A stretch of DNA of 64,000 nt from Taxawa tesnikishii (nom. ined.) (Eukaryota; Ascomycota; Dothideomycetes; Dothideales). The translations under genes were made by a program, and so were the position numbers. Where the stretch lies: assembly GCA_030247885.1 (NCBI GenBank), contig JAPDRO010000021.1, positions 124,001 to 188,000 on the forward strand, written 5' to 3'. The notes under the pieces are model-generated. The model was not told where the DNA came from. It searched no databases and saw nothing but the letters and a program-made list of their open reading frames with translations. Shown piece by piece: positions 47,018 to 57,628 of the stretch; the stretch's first letter is position 1, and each line of letters begins with the position of its first letter.

Positions 47018-48089
47018 TTAAATGGGTGGTGATCTCATTGCGAATCCACTCGTCTTGGGCCGGCGTATATGGTCGACCGCCGCCGCCTGTCGAAGGTATG
47101 ACCGCGCCGGTAAGACCGATCCTTGGTGGTGCACGAACTCTGCCGGCGGTTGCCCTGGGGCATGGGATCGATTCGTTGTCGCTTCATTGTCCCTCTTCCC
47201 CGCTCGATCCGTAACCTCGGCACCTTCACTTTTCCCCTTGTCCTTTTTTGCGGGCGTCTTGACGATTTCGACTGACTGCAGGCCCTTCGCAGCTCGAATG
47301 CTGCTGTTCGTGAGGCAGTGCGTCTCAAGGGAGCCGGCTGTGCGGCTCTGCCCAAAGTGGCTATTGAAGTGGTTCATTAGCTCAGCCAATCTAAGTCTCG
47401 GACTGGCACGGTACTGGTCAGCGATCCAAAGCGTCTCCTCAGGCGTGTATTCGTTGTGCTGCCGGACATTGCCCAGACCCAGTCTGTTTCGGGCGCGCAT
47501 TTGGTTCTGGCTCCGGATCGCGTTGGCCGCACTGACAGAGCTCGAACTTCCAAAGTTGACGGTCGGCTTGTGCTCCATGACCTTGCAGCCACCGCGGTGG
47601 TTGACCGGGACCAGATATCTGAGTGGCTGCTTCATAGGGTTGCCCTTGACCCATATACCGTCGAGGGGAGGACGTCCGGGTCGTTGCTGTAATCCTCCCC
47701 TGCTTCGCTGACAATGAAATCGTCATCTACAGCATCTTTCTTGGACTTCTTTGAGCGCTACTCGATCGTGTTAGGCATTTACACAAGCACGTTTGACCTG
47801 AAAACGAACCTTCGAAGGCGTGGCACCGGTCTTCCTCTTCCGCGGTCCTCTAGTTGGAGGAGCCTCTTTCTCGGCTTCGTCTTCTCCATCGCTTACATTC
47901 TGCGGCCCTGTTGATAGCTGTTTTGCTTTGGTCAGCGTAGGCACGTCTTTGAGTGTATAGAAGGAGACTAACCGCAAGAGCCGTATGAGGATGACCACTA
48001 CGACGGAGCCTGGTCAAGTCCTGACTAAAAGGAGCGGAGCTTGTCTTCTTCGCCCGAATGTTCACGTTTGTGCTGGAACGCACATGCAT
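47018..48089 (-). CDS. SANT/Myb-like domain protein, 321 aa
   Basis: Exons are 47973-48089, 47810-47917 and 47018-47757; the introns are 55 nt (CTGAC) and 52 nt (CTAAC). The start ATG 48089 (MHVRSSTNVNIR) is the first after an in-frame stop, but an earlier exon is possible. A basic, acidic-mixed N-terminal half (TRGPRKRKTG, KRSKKSKKDAVDDDF) precedes a helical DNA-binding-like module, EYTPEETLWIADQYR...RLAELMNHFNSHFG...TAGSLETHC, which has the spacing of a SANT/Myb-type domain. The rest is low complexity. One base is missing near 47676-47680 (CCGGG); with it, AGEDYSNDPGRPPLDGI continues to WVKGNPMKQPLRYL. I infer a nuclear, DNA-binding or chromatin role from composition, with no specific function. 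Confidence 0.65.
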
Positions 48090-48675
48090 ACCCCTCTTTC
48101 ATCTCTAGAGGAGCCAAAGAAATCCGGCAAGGTGCACTCTTTCCTGGGTGTTGCTTCGAGAGTCAGGCCCGCGATAGACAACGGAGCACTCGAAGAGGCT
48201 TCCGCGGAAGCGCATAGTATATCAATACCTCCGCCCACACCAGCAAGGTGAGACTGTGTCCACTCTTATGTAAGGAGACATGACCTATTGATGTAGGGAA
48301 CGGGTCATGGTAGACCACTGATTGACAAACGCTTCTCAAGGATACCACAACGCTTTCCAAAGCCACCATCACTGCCTTGTTATGCGACACTGCCAGACCT
48401 AGGCCGGGGTAGGTTGTCAAGATATAACGCGCTGCCACAAAGGGCTTGTTTTGGAAAGAGATGGGTTTGCTTGATCTCTGCTATCTTCCGACCAATTCGA
48501 CCTTTTTCTATTTGCTGGCCCAGATCGAAGTCTGATGTACACGGCAGAGATAAACACCACGGTGCCACAACACCGCGCTCAAAGGCTTTACAGCGACGTC
48601 TTCTCAAAGGACCAATACCGTCGACCACATCCAACACCCAGCGTCTGCAGGGGCTGTTTCCCTCAGGCTACCCGC
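48090..48675. other. Intergenic region
   Basis: About 590 bases between the start of the SANT-like gene and the stop of the PAH-PHD gene, both on the minus strand. Small plus-strand frames are not convincing. Nothing else is seen. Confidence 0.4.
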
Positions 48676-50742
48676 TCAGACCGGGTTTTGGCGCCTGATC
48701 CTCATCAACAGGTCCACGTGCTCGAACGGGGTACACGCTGGGCAGGTGTAGTCGTCAGCTTCCCCGGACCGAAACCGGGACGGAAGCTCTCTCGCACGCA
48801 AGGCTGGTGGTTCCAGGCTTTGCAAGCATCACACTGGATGTACTGGTCCTCGTCATCGCCTCCGCACACGCAGTACGTAGACTCCTCGGGGTGAGGCCAG
48901 TATTCTGGAAGCGGAGGGAACTCGAAGCCTAGATGCTGGGTGCGTCCGGTTGGGTTTCGGGCAACGAGGCGGGTGAGGCGGAATTCCGCGGCCTCGCGTG
49001 CTTCTTTGGAGGTGTTCGGGCGGATGATCCCGTTAGCGATGGCGGCGATGATGCCGTTCTGGGCCAGGAGAACTGAGTTGACGTTGATGCTGCTATGGGC
49101 CGTGGCCGTGGTTGGGAGTTGAGTTGCAAGCGCATCTAGAGCCGGAGCCTGAGCAGCAGCTGGTGCTGCGAATGGCGATGGAGCTGGAGCTGGAGCCGAG
49201 GTTGGCCAGATGTTGCCAGTAGGGTTGAACGCGGCTTGATGAGTCATGTCCTCGTGATAGTGGCCATCTGAATTGTAACCGCCGTCGTAGGCCTCAATGT
49301 ATGCCGGGCTATAGATGGCTTGGGCGTTGTTGTTGTTGGCCGCTGACATGATCGGACCGTACCCTGTGATACCATCCCAGCGCTCCTGCACGGCGTGGGT
49401 CGGAGCCGCAGTGCCGCCATCAGAATTCACAGCCAGCGCATGGGTATCACGGACGGCAGACGGCTCCTGCCGCAAACCTCTGAGACGTGGGGAGTTGGGT
49501 TTCCGCCGAATAAATACTCCTGCCGCCGTTGGAGTATGTTAGGATTGACTGAGGGCGCTTGCCCGTTTGCACCCGTATTGTTCTGGCTCGCCTGATCTGT
49601 CATGCCGTATGCCCTTGGAGGGCATGAATTAAGGTTGGCTAAGACGGTCCGCAGAAAGACCGGGTCAGCGGGAGGAGCAGACGGGAAATGAGGGTCCAGA
49701 GGTGGTAATGGCGACCACGACGGCGCTGCGACTTGTGGAGGCGGATGCTGGAGGTCGGCGGTAGCTTGAGAAAACGAAGGTGCGACAGCGCTACCACCGT
49801 ACACCACTGGAAGGCGGCCCGCTTGCGAGGTTAGGGTCGCTCTACTACCGACGAGGTGGCTGTTCAGGTCTGGATGTGTTGACTGTGAATAGGTCAGTGA
49901 TTGCAGCGTATGATTAGAGAAAGTAAAGATGGGATAGACAGACCTGGTTGTTGGGCGCCCACTCAGTGGAAGGGTAGACTCCGCTGTCTAGGAGGGTCTG
50001 GGTGTTTGCTGTGGTAGGTAGAGGAAGCAGTGTTCCTATGGCTCCACCGCTCTCCATGTCTAGAAGCTCGCTTCGACTGACTTCTTGAACAGACAGGGGA
50101 CCATTAGTGTTGCTAAAAACCACCTCAGCGTCATTTCGAGCCACCCACGTCCAGTCCGGTTCGCGGCGCCTGAAGCGATGTAGGATAGTGAGGAGGTGTT
50201 GGTCGAACGTGATCTCTCCACCATGCGGAGCATCCGGGACAGTATGGATGGGGTAAGTCACCTCAGCTTGGCTTCGAGCTTGGTCACGTAACTGGAATCT
50301 GGACTGCTCGGCGAGGAAGCCAGCGCGCCGTTGCACATACTGATCTTTAGTGTAGTAGTCGTTGAGCACGATCTCATCGTCTCGAATTCCGAGAATTGCC
50401 CTGACGCGGCGGTCTTGACGATGAGCAGTGTCTTCGGGGACGTACAGCTGGAATTCTTCGAGAAGGTCCGGCATATTGCGAAGCAAGGGTGCCACAAGGT
50501 GGTACAAGCGGTGTGGGAGAACCGCTCCGCGTTGGTAAGAGTACAGTGCCCCCAAGAACTGTTCGTAGATGTGAGGCTGCGAGGAGAAGCGGTTCTATTC
50601 ATTGTGAGAGCCGATAAAATCCATCGATGTTTGCTGGACTAACCTTGACTTTGTTCACATAGGCAACGGCATCACTGAGTCCGACAGCCCTACGCTGGTT
50701 GACTACCTCCGCCCCTACACTGTCGTGTCGAACGTTGCTCAT
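48676..50742 (-). CDS. PAH-domain plus PHD-finger protein
   Basis: Exons are 50644-50742, 49944-50594 and 48676-49882, about 652 aa. Residues about 14-80 match a paired amphipathic helix (PAH) repeat as in Sin3: GLSDAVAYVNKVKNRF, IYEQFLGALYSYQRG, VLPHRLYHLVAPLLRNMPDLLEEFQLYVPED. The middle is Pro/Ala/Gln rich. At the C-terminus is a PHD finger: YCVCGGDDEDQYIQCDACKAWNHQPC, then YTCPACTPFEH. Two frame changes, each one base short, lie in the G4 run at 49489-49492 and the C4 run at 48762-48765; correcting the second is what brings in the last CPAC zinc ligands. PAH repeats bind short helices of DNA-binding factors, and PHD fingers read histone H3 tails. A co-repressor or histone-deacetylase complex subunit is the natural inference, but this pairing in one protein is unfamiliar to me. 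An earlier in-frame ATG exists at 50808. Confidence 0.8.
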
Positions 50743-51694
50743 ATTTGGCTGGGTAAGGGTGTCGCTGCGGGAGGAATTGAACGAATAGCCGCTTTTGCTC
50801 GTGCACATACGGCAGGTGAATAACAAACCCTTTGATGGGTGTGCCCACCGGAGCTGTTTCGAGACACGACTAAACAAAGATGATCAAAAGAATGCCATTG
50901 CGGTTAAGAAGTTTGTTTGGTTAGGAAGTTTCAACTAGTATGCGGACAGAGTCACGAAGGATCGCCCATCCGGAACCACCCATGGGTGAACCTGCAGGCA
51001 AGCCGCGCATACCACGTGCGCGGAATGACTACATGTTGATAGCTATGACTGAGAGCGATATGGAACTTGATCGCATGGATAGCAAGGAGCAGGCACAATC
51101 AAAGAAAGAAGGAAAGGCTACTAACACGATCCACGGCTACGAAAGAATTACCCTGGTCAGGAACTCTGTGCTCGATCTCGATCACGACCGATGGCAGCCC
51201 ACCCATTAGTGACCCCAAACCAATCGAACGGCGTGGACGCAAAGTAACATGACGACGATGCCGTACAACGAACGATACGAAGTGCCGATGCGTTTGTTCA
51301 TATGAGGATTGAAAAGGAGTAGACACGGCCGCTGCGCATCCCGGCATGGGCAGCACGAGCATCAGAACCAGAATGGAGAAAGACCGTCTCTGTTACTGCT
51401 GTTTATCCTCACGACTATCAACGTAAGCTTCACTTGAAGTGGACATGTGTCGGGTATCGACGTACTCTTTCTGCAGAGCAACAAGCAAATCGTCGTCCAT
51501 GAAAGCTTCAGAGGTTATAAAATCGGTGAGGTGAGAGCTGTCGACGACGCTCTTGCTGCTGATTCGTGTTCACCACCGGGATGGATGACGGTTGAAGTAA
51601 TGTAAGGGCATCCAAAGGCTCGATGCAATCATGGATCATCCGCCTCGCCGAAAGGATCTATTGAAACCTTCAGAGCCACACCATGGATGTGCCT
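50743..51694. other. Intergenic region
   Basis: About 950 bases upstream of the PAH-PHD gene, down to the stop of the next minus-strand gene. Frames at 50940-51209 are short and unconvincing. Nothing else is seen. Confidence 0.4.
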
Positions 51695-52315
51695 CTACTG
51701 TTCAACCAACCTCGCGCGCAGCATTTCGATGCGGAGATCCGCGATACCGCACAGAAGAGCAGGATATTCGGTGTTTGAATCGTACGGGAGATCCGCGATG
51801 AGCTCCAGCATTTGCATGTCGCTGTAACGGTCAAGCCACCGTTGGCCTGTGTGGCGAAGTATGAATGCTTCGATATGCATGCACTCTCTGTAGAGCATTT
51901 GGAGGGTCTCTGTCATGGCCTTCTCCCACAGAAGCCGATGCCTGCCTTGCAGATTGCTTTCTAAACTACGAGCTGCGGCGATCATGATGTTGTGATGCAT
52001 GGGTCTCAAAAGGAGAAATCTGGGCTTGGTCGTCTCGACATCATTCAGTCGCTCCTCCGCTCCGACAGGGCCGTTTGACATGATCTCATCCACAAGCGGC
52101 TCCAAAACACGCTCCGAGAACAACGATTCGGACATCCTCTGAGAACTGGTGTTTTCTTGGTATCTTTCTCTCTTCTTGCTGCTCGCCTGCAGATGCGGAG
52201 AACTGTTGAGATAAGGGTGACCCGATGGTGCATATGCAGGCAAGCACTTGACGATTCGTTGTAACCGGAGGAGAAGAGCCTGAGGGATTTCGGTAACATC
52301 CTTCATACAAGCCAT
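51695..52315 (-). CDS. Hypothetical protein, 206 aa
   Basis: A single open frame from ATG 52315 (MACMKDVTEIPQALLLRL). The composition is protein-like: a basic early part (SSKKRERYQEN), then helical stretches (SLFSERVLEPLVDEIM, LLWEKAMTETLQMLYREC, DMQMLELIADLPYD) and a C-terminal helix (ADLRIEMLRARLVEQ). I recognise no domain, and see no signal peptide or membrane segment. A longer form with a 5' exon is possible. The function is unknown. Confidence 0.5.
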   Translation of the reverse strand: MACMKDVTEIPQALLLRLQRIVKCLPAYAPSGHPYLNSSPHLQASSKKRERYQENTSSQRMSESLFSERVLEPLVDEIMSNGPVGAEERLNDVETTKPRFLLLRPMHHNIMIAAARSLESNLQGRHRLLWEKAMTETLQMLYRECMHIEAFILRHTGQRWLDRYSDMQMLELIADLPYDSNTEYPALLCGIADLRIEMLRARLVEQ

Positions 52316-53597
52316 ATCGCATTGCGTGGTGAAGGTGATGTGTCGCGGACCCGATGTTCCCTTGCAATATTCTGAGCCAATTCACTCCAGCGCGTCTACA
52401 AGTCGTGAAAGTGGAAGGCAAACCGACATGTTATATATATGAAAAGCCTTCACCAAGGAGCGTGGGGAGTGAACGTATGCCATGTTGCTCCTACTGCAGG
52501 ACGAAGATGTGCGACGGCTGTGGTGGCATGCCGGAAGTAAAAGTCCTATTGTCTGAGAGGTTACAGAGGTGTGGGAGCCAGCTTCCGGTGCTAAAGGGCG
52601 TCCTGAGAGGTACGATCGTCCAGTGGTGATGCTTGGTATACATGTGCGTTCCCTCACATGGCGGGGTCAATTCCTGGAGCATGGGAGGCACTCCCGCAAG
52701 GTCGAAGTGACGCCCGAGAGACTGCCAGATCATTGGGAATGGCTCAAGGCAGGATGTCGTAGACAGCTTGCGACAGCAAGCACTTGCACGTTCTGAAGCA
52801 CGCTGCGAGAAGGATGAAGCAATGCTGTCTCGCAAGACAAATAGATGAATGACCACACACAAGCTTTGATGATCGCGTAATTCCCACATCTCGCAGTCTG
52901 CAATCTGTCCCGAGTAACATCAACAATGTGTTATGCCACAAATAGATCGATTGACTGCCGGACTCAAGCGGACGAGGCCGTACTATCGCTCGAAGATCTA
53001 CGCATGTCAGGATCGTCCAAAGTCGAACCCGGGTGCTTGGCCTCTGGTGGATTGATATGCACGTCTTGTTCTGCGAATCGTACAACCAGCAAGGTCCTGA
53101 CAGGATGGGTGGAATGATGGGATAAGGGACTGATGACAACAGGAAGCAGCGACAATAGTATGGATGGCGTTCGAAGTGAGGAACAGCCGCCAAGGCTGAG
53201 CCCGGGAATCACCGTCTATATACTGGGTTACCCTTGACCATCCCCCAACTCTGTTCAGAGATTGAGCGAGTTCTAGCAAAAATCGTACGCATTTGGCGAG
53301 AGAAAATCGAGTTTCAAGTTCATGTTCTCTTTTTTATGCTATTGGCACTATACTCGCAAGTACTGGTGATGCTTGCTAAGCAAAACTGATGCTCTCATAC
53401 GATGCGGAATGATCAACTTTTGCAAGGACGCCGTGAGTCGCTTGCTGCAGACATGCCTCCCCGTCACCAATAGCAAGGGGACCGAACGCCAAAGGTTGTA
53501 AAGATCAAGCAATTGGAATGGTTTCGGCGCGCCGTACGCCACCCTAAATCCGATCAGATTGCGCCTGAATGAAGAAAAGTGCACTGGGAAAGGCAGT
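52316..53597. other. Intergenic region
   Basis: About 1.3 kb between two minus-strand genes. Many short frames exist on both strands (52354-53279), none with a recognisable domain or consistent codon pattern. Nothing else is seen. Confidence 0.4.
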
Positions 53598-54533
53598 CTA
53601 GTCGAGTTCCATGCCTCCAGTCTCGGGAACCAAAGTCATTGATGGTGGAGATGGCAAATCTTTCTTGGGTGACGGCGCATCGAGGTTGGCGTTGATGATG
53701 TTTTCAGCCTGTTGAAGGAGCAATTGAGGTTGGCTCAAGCTGGCAATGAGCTCTTCTGGTTTCCGCGTGATGAGAACGGCTTGGTGAAGGTCATGACTGA
53801 ACAGGTAGTACTCTTTTATGCCGGTGTTCGTGTTTGTCGCCGAGGCAAGGTAACCTGGAATCGCATTGTTCTCGAACCAGAGATCGACGTGTGTGAGAAT
53901 CGGATAATGACGCTGAATCCACTTGGTATAGGCTCTTTGGGAGATCTTGCTGGACTCGGTGGCATCCATACGAATCCAAGAGATACCAAGCATGCGAGTA
54001 GCCTCATCAATGAGTGGCTCGTCGGCGGTGTTGGTTCGCACGAACTGCTGGTTGGCACGCGCAATATCGTCCAGGCCAGGCGCGCTTCGGTCCAGTCTTT
54101 GCGACTTGCGGCTGACTGCCATTGGACGTTGAGGGCTGCTCTTGGGTTGGTCGAGCTTTTCGTCGACCCACGTGCCGGATTGAGATCCCTCAGCATAGTA
54201 GGAGTATCCTGGGTCATTGGGGTAGATGAGTGTCATCCCAGGTCCGTACACTGGCTCACCACGTGGCTTGGGAGGTTTGCTGGACATTACCATGGAGCCG
54301 TCTTCGTGGTGTTCTTCGCCGGGACCGTAAATGTCGCCTCGTGAGCGCTTACGGCCAGCAATCCCTGATGGTGTAGGAGGGAGTGAAGACATCTTGAGGT
54401 TGTTGAATGCTTCTGAAGGCGTGGCATTGGTCGCGGTCGCTTGCTGATAGTGAGCTGGGTGAAAGTACTGGTCTGGGGTTTGTTGCGGTGGGAGAAGGAT
54501 AGTTGGCGACGAGGTGTAGAACGAGGATGCCAT
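53598..54533 (-). CDS. Conserved-looking fungal protein, 311 aa
   Basis: A single complete exon from ATG 54533 (MASSFYTSSPTILLPP). The N-terminal half is Ser/Pro/Gln rich with a basic GRKRSRGDIYGP and a tyrosine-rich MTLIYPNDPGYSYYAEG. The C-terminal half is ordered: TADEPLIDEATRMLGISWIRMD, KWIQRHYPILTHVDLWFEN, YYLFSHDLHQAVLITRKPEEL, then a Pro-rich end. The alternation of hydrophobic and polar residues suggests a small globular domain of about 110 residues. I do not recognise the family and give no function. No frame problems are seen. Confidence 0.75.
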   Translation of the reverse strand: MASSFYTSSPTILLPPQQTPDQYFHPAHYQQATATNATPSEAFNNLKMSSLPPTPSGIAGRKRSRGDIYGPGEEHHEDGSMVMSSKPPKPRGEPVYGPGMTLIYPNDPGYSYYAEGSQSGTWVDEKLDQPKSSPQRPMAVSRKSQRLDRSAPGLDDIARANQQFVRTNTADEPLIDEATRMLGISWIRMDATESSKISQRAYTKWIQRHYPILTHVDLWFENNAIPGYLASATNTNTGIKEYYLFSHDLHQAVLITRKPEELIASLSQPQLLLQQAENIINANLDAPSPKKDLPSPPSMTLVPETGGMELD

Positions 54534-54690
54534 TCTGTTCGCTTGCTAGATCAGAGTTAAGTTATCAATGTCAGTTTTCTACACAAGAGATGTCTGCCTC
54601 GTTTGTGTCTCAGCCTGGTGTCGCAACAGCTGAAGCAATTGGTGACGGTAAGCGCGAAGCTGATGGCCGAGGAGGCTCTTGATGAACGGC

Positions 54691-54716
54691 AGTGGTGACG
54701 GTGACGGTGATGGTGA
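54691..54716 (+). repeat. GGTGAY tandem repeat
   Basis: GGTGAC and GGTGAT units follow one another upstream of the minus-strand gene at 54533. It is a simple repeat with no other feature. Confidence 0.6.
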
Positions 54717-54850
54717 TGAATGGGGTCGAGCGGATGAGGAAGGAGTCGCGTTGATGTTTAGGAGAGGAGCAGTCGCGTGCGACGAGAGTGAGATGGAGGT
54801 GAGGCTGCAGACGCGACTCGTGAATGGGCGCCAAATGGGGTTTAAGAGCA

Positions 54851-54872
54851 AGGAGGGAGGGAGGGAGGGAGA
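54851..54872 (+). repeat. GGAG tetranucleotide microsatellite
   Basis: About five GGAG units lie in the divergent promoter region upstream of CCT gamma. Confidence 0.7.
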
Positions 54873-55276
54873 GTCTGGAGAAGCAAGAAACGACGCTTTC
54901 ACTGGAGAGCAACCGGGAGCTAATGCATGCTATCTGCTAGCGACAGGACCCCACGCCGATCGTCGAGAACGGAGGGCGCAATCACCTCATTGGCCCTCGT
55001 TCGACACGAGCGGAAAATTCCGCGACGCCGCATGTATGGTCCAAGCTCGCTCTGAGCGACCCGGGAGATTTTGGCCCTGAGAAGTCTTGGCAACTATAAA
55101 ACGCGAAGAGAGCAAAGACGCGCGACGTTGTGGCTGGCCAGTGAACAAAGCGATATTGGCCGCTATACACCATCTTTTGGGTAACACCGGGACAGCGAGT
55201 TGCAGCATAGTACGATCTAGCGTTCCGAATATCTCAGGAAGCTTTCTAGGCTGGCCCCAGGCCAAACCCGATCAAG

Positions 55277-57124
55277 ATGCAGGCTCCAGTGGTGGTTTTG
55301 AGTATGGAAAATACAGCAGAAAATAAGATGAAGAGGACAAAAGCTGACGGGGAGGTGCAGACACCCAGAGCGGTGAGCGCCAATTTGGACGCAAGGCGCA
55401 ACTCTCCAACATCACTGCTGCGAAGACGTATGAAATCCGATTACATCTTGGTTTCGATACACGATCTGACCACTTGACAGCGTCGCCGACATCATTAGAT
55501 CATGTCTCGGACCAAAGGCCATGTTGAAGATGCTGCTCGATCCTATGGGCGGTATTGTACTTACCAATGACGGACACGCCATCCTCAGAGAGATCGAAGT
55601 CGCACACCCCGCCGCAAAGTCGATGATCGAGCTTGCAAGGACACAAGATGAAGAGGTCGGAGACGGCACCACCACAGTCATCATATTAGGTTGGTCAAAA
55701 AGACGGACTGTCGTAGAGGGCCAGCAGTGTACTGATCACTGGTCTTACAGCTGGAGAAATCCTGGCTCTTTCCCTTCCTCAGCTCGAACGCAACATCCAC
55801 CCCGTCGTTATCATCTCAGCCTTCAAGCGGGCACTGTCAGATGCCCTCGCTACAATCGAGGACATTTCGATACCAGTAGACACTACCAACGACGAGCAGA
55901 TGTACACTCTCATTTCGTCTTCGATCGGTACAAAGTTCACTTCGAGGTGGTCAAAGTTGATGTGCAACCTTGCCCTCACTGCAGTCCGGACAGTCTCGCA
56001 TAACGCTGGCGGAGGAAAGATGGAAGTTGACATCAAGCGCTACGCCCGTGTCGAGAAGATTCCAGGTGGCGAGATCGAGGAGAGCAGAGTTCTGGATGGA
56101 GTCATGCTTAACAAGGACATTACCCACCCAAAGATGAGGAGGCGGATCGAGAACCCAAGAGTTGTGCTCTTGGACTGCACTCTGGAGTACAAGAAGGGCG
56201 AGTCGCAAACGAACATTGAAATTAGCAAAGAGGAAGACTGGAACCGGATATTGCAGATTGAGGAGGAGCAGGTGCGGGCAATGTGCGACGCCATCATTGC
56301 AGTGAAGCCAGATCTTGTCATCACCGAGAAGGGCGTATCTGGTAAGGCAGTCGAAGCAGACGTTATGGAACCGCGACTGATGACAAACAGACCTCGCACA
56401 ACATTTCCTCCTCAAGGCCGGCATCACCGCTCTCCGTCGTGTTCGCAAGACGGACAACAACCGTATTGCTCGCGCGACCGGCGCTACCATCGTTAATGCC
56501 GTACAAGACCTGCAAATGTCTGACGTCGGCACTGAGTGCGGTCTCTTCGAGATCTCGAAGATTGGCGACGAGTACTTCACCTTCCTGACCAAGTGCAAGA
56601 ACCCCAAGGCCTGCACCATCCTTCTACGTGGACCATCAAAGGACATCCTCAACGAAATCGACCGAAATCTGGCAGACGCCATGGGCGTTGCGAGGAACGT
56701 CATCTTCCACCCATACCTCAGCCCAGGTGGTGGCGCCACAGAGATGGCCGTCTCCGTGCGGTTGTCGCAGCTCGCAAAGGGCGTAGAGGGTGTCGCGCAA
56801 TGGCCGTATCGTGCTATTGCGGACGCTATGGAGGTCATCCCACGAACGTTGATCCAGAACTCTGGCAACAGCCCGATCAGGGTGCTCACCCAATTGAGGG
56901 CGAAACACGCCGAGGGTAAGGCTGGCAGTGCGTGGGGTATCGACGGCGATGCGGGCAAGGTCGTCGACATGCATGAGTTTGGTGTGTGGGAGCCCCAGGC
57001 TGTCAAGCTGCAGAGCATCAAGACCGCTGTGGAGAGCGCTTGCTTGTTGTTGAGAGTGGACGACATCTGCGGTGCTAAGAAGGCACAAAGCGCGGGCGGC
57101 AACGCGGGTGGTGGAGATGATTAG
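55277..57124 (+). CDS. CCT3: T-complex protein 1 subunit gamma (CCT3)
   Basis: There are five exons: 55277-55301, 55361-55427, 55481-55689, 55751-56341 and 56391-57124. They give 541 aa, the normal size. The start MQAPVVVLNTQSGERQFGRK matches the gamma subunit. The apical, intermediate and equatorial signatures follow: CLGPKAMLKMLLDP, TNDGHAILREIEV, EVGDGTTTVIILAGE, and near the end the second equatorial half with SPGGGATEMAVS and GWGIDGDAG-like GSAWGIDGDAG. The subunit is one of eight in the ATP-driven TRiC chaperonin that folds actin and tubulin. All four introns are 49-61 nt and each junction rebuilds a conserved residue. No frame problems are seen. Confidence 0.95.
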
Positions 57125-57628
57125 GGATGGCAATGGCACAAAAATGAATGTATAGATGAAATGTTCTGTCAGCTCTACGGAGCGGTGTTGTTGTCGCAAT
57201 CCAGGTCGGCTTCTCCTTCAAGCGGCTGTCCAAAGGCAATCCGGTTTGGACCAAACACAACCACAATTGTTCCTTCAGCCTTCTACATCCTGTACAATGT
57301 CCACGCATCTGGTCGCGATAATTTTTCAGGAGTCTCCCATCTGATCTGCGCACTATAAGAACAGCGAATGCAGGGATTTGCCGCTAACGCCTTGCTAGCA
57401 CGCCCACGTGTTGTAGGATCTGGTCAGGAGCGCGTGCGAACGCTGCACAGAACACCCATTCCATCTCGAACACTTTCCTTTCTATGCGATGCGCCGACGC
57501 CGGAGTGACCTGGCCGCATCTACCTCCCATATGGCGCACAAAATGCGGTATAAACGTGGTGTTACCCAGCAGAGCGGAACAGGAGCATCCTTAAACCAGC
57601 CATATCTCAATTTGACCGACCTACGAAA
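57125..57628. other. Tandem intergenic region
   Basis: About 500 bases between CCT gamma and the phytase gene. The last 200 bases should hold the phytase promoter. Nothing distinct is seen. Confidence 0.4.

Larger units (their letters stand above)
54534..55276. other. Divergent intergenic region with microsatellites
   Basis: About 740 bases between the start of the unknown minus-strand gene and the plus-strand CCT gamma gene. It holds GGTGAC/GGTGAT tandem units at 54691-54716 and a GGAG tandem at 54851-54872, both within long open but repetitive frames that I do not call genes. It should contain both promoters. Confidence 0.5.

Noticed and set aside
47022-47711. Long plus-strand open frame of 229 codons
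   Set aside because: It lies opposite the SANT-like gene, whose minus-strand exons have good splice sites and a recognisable domain. The plus frame has no such support.
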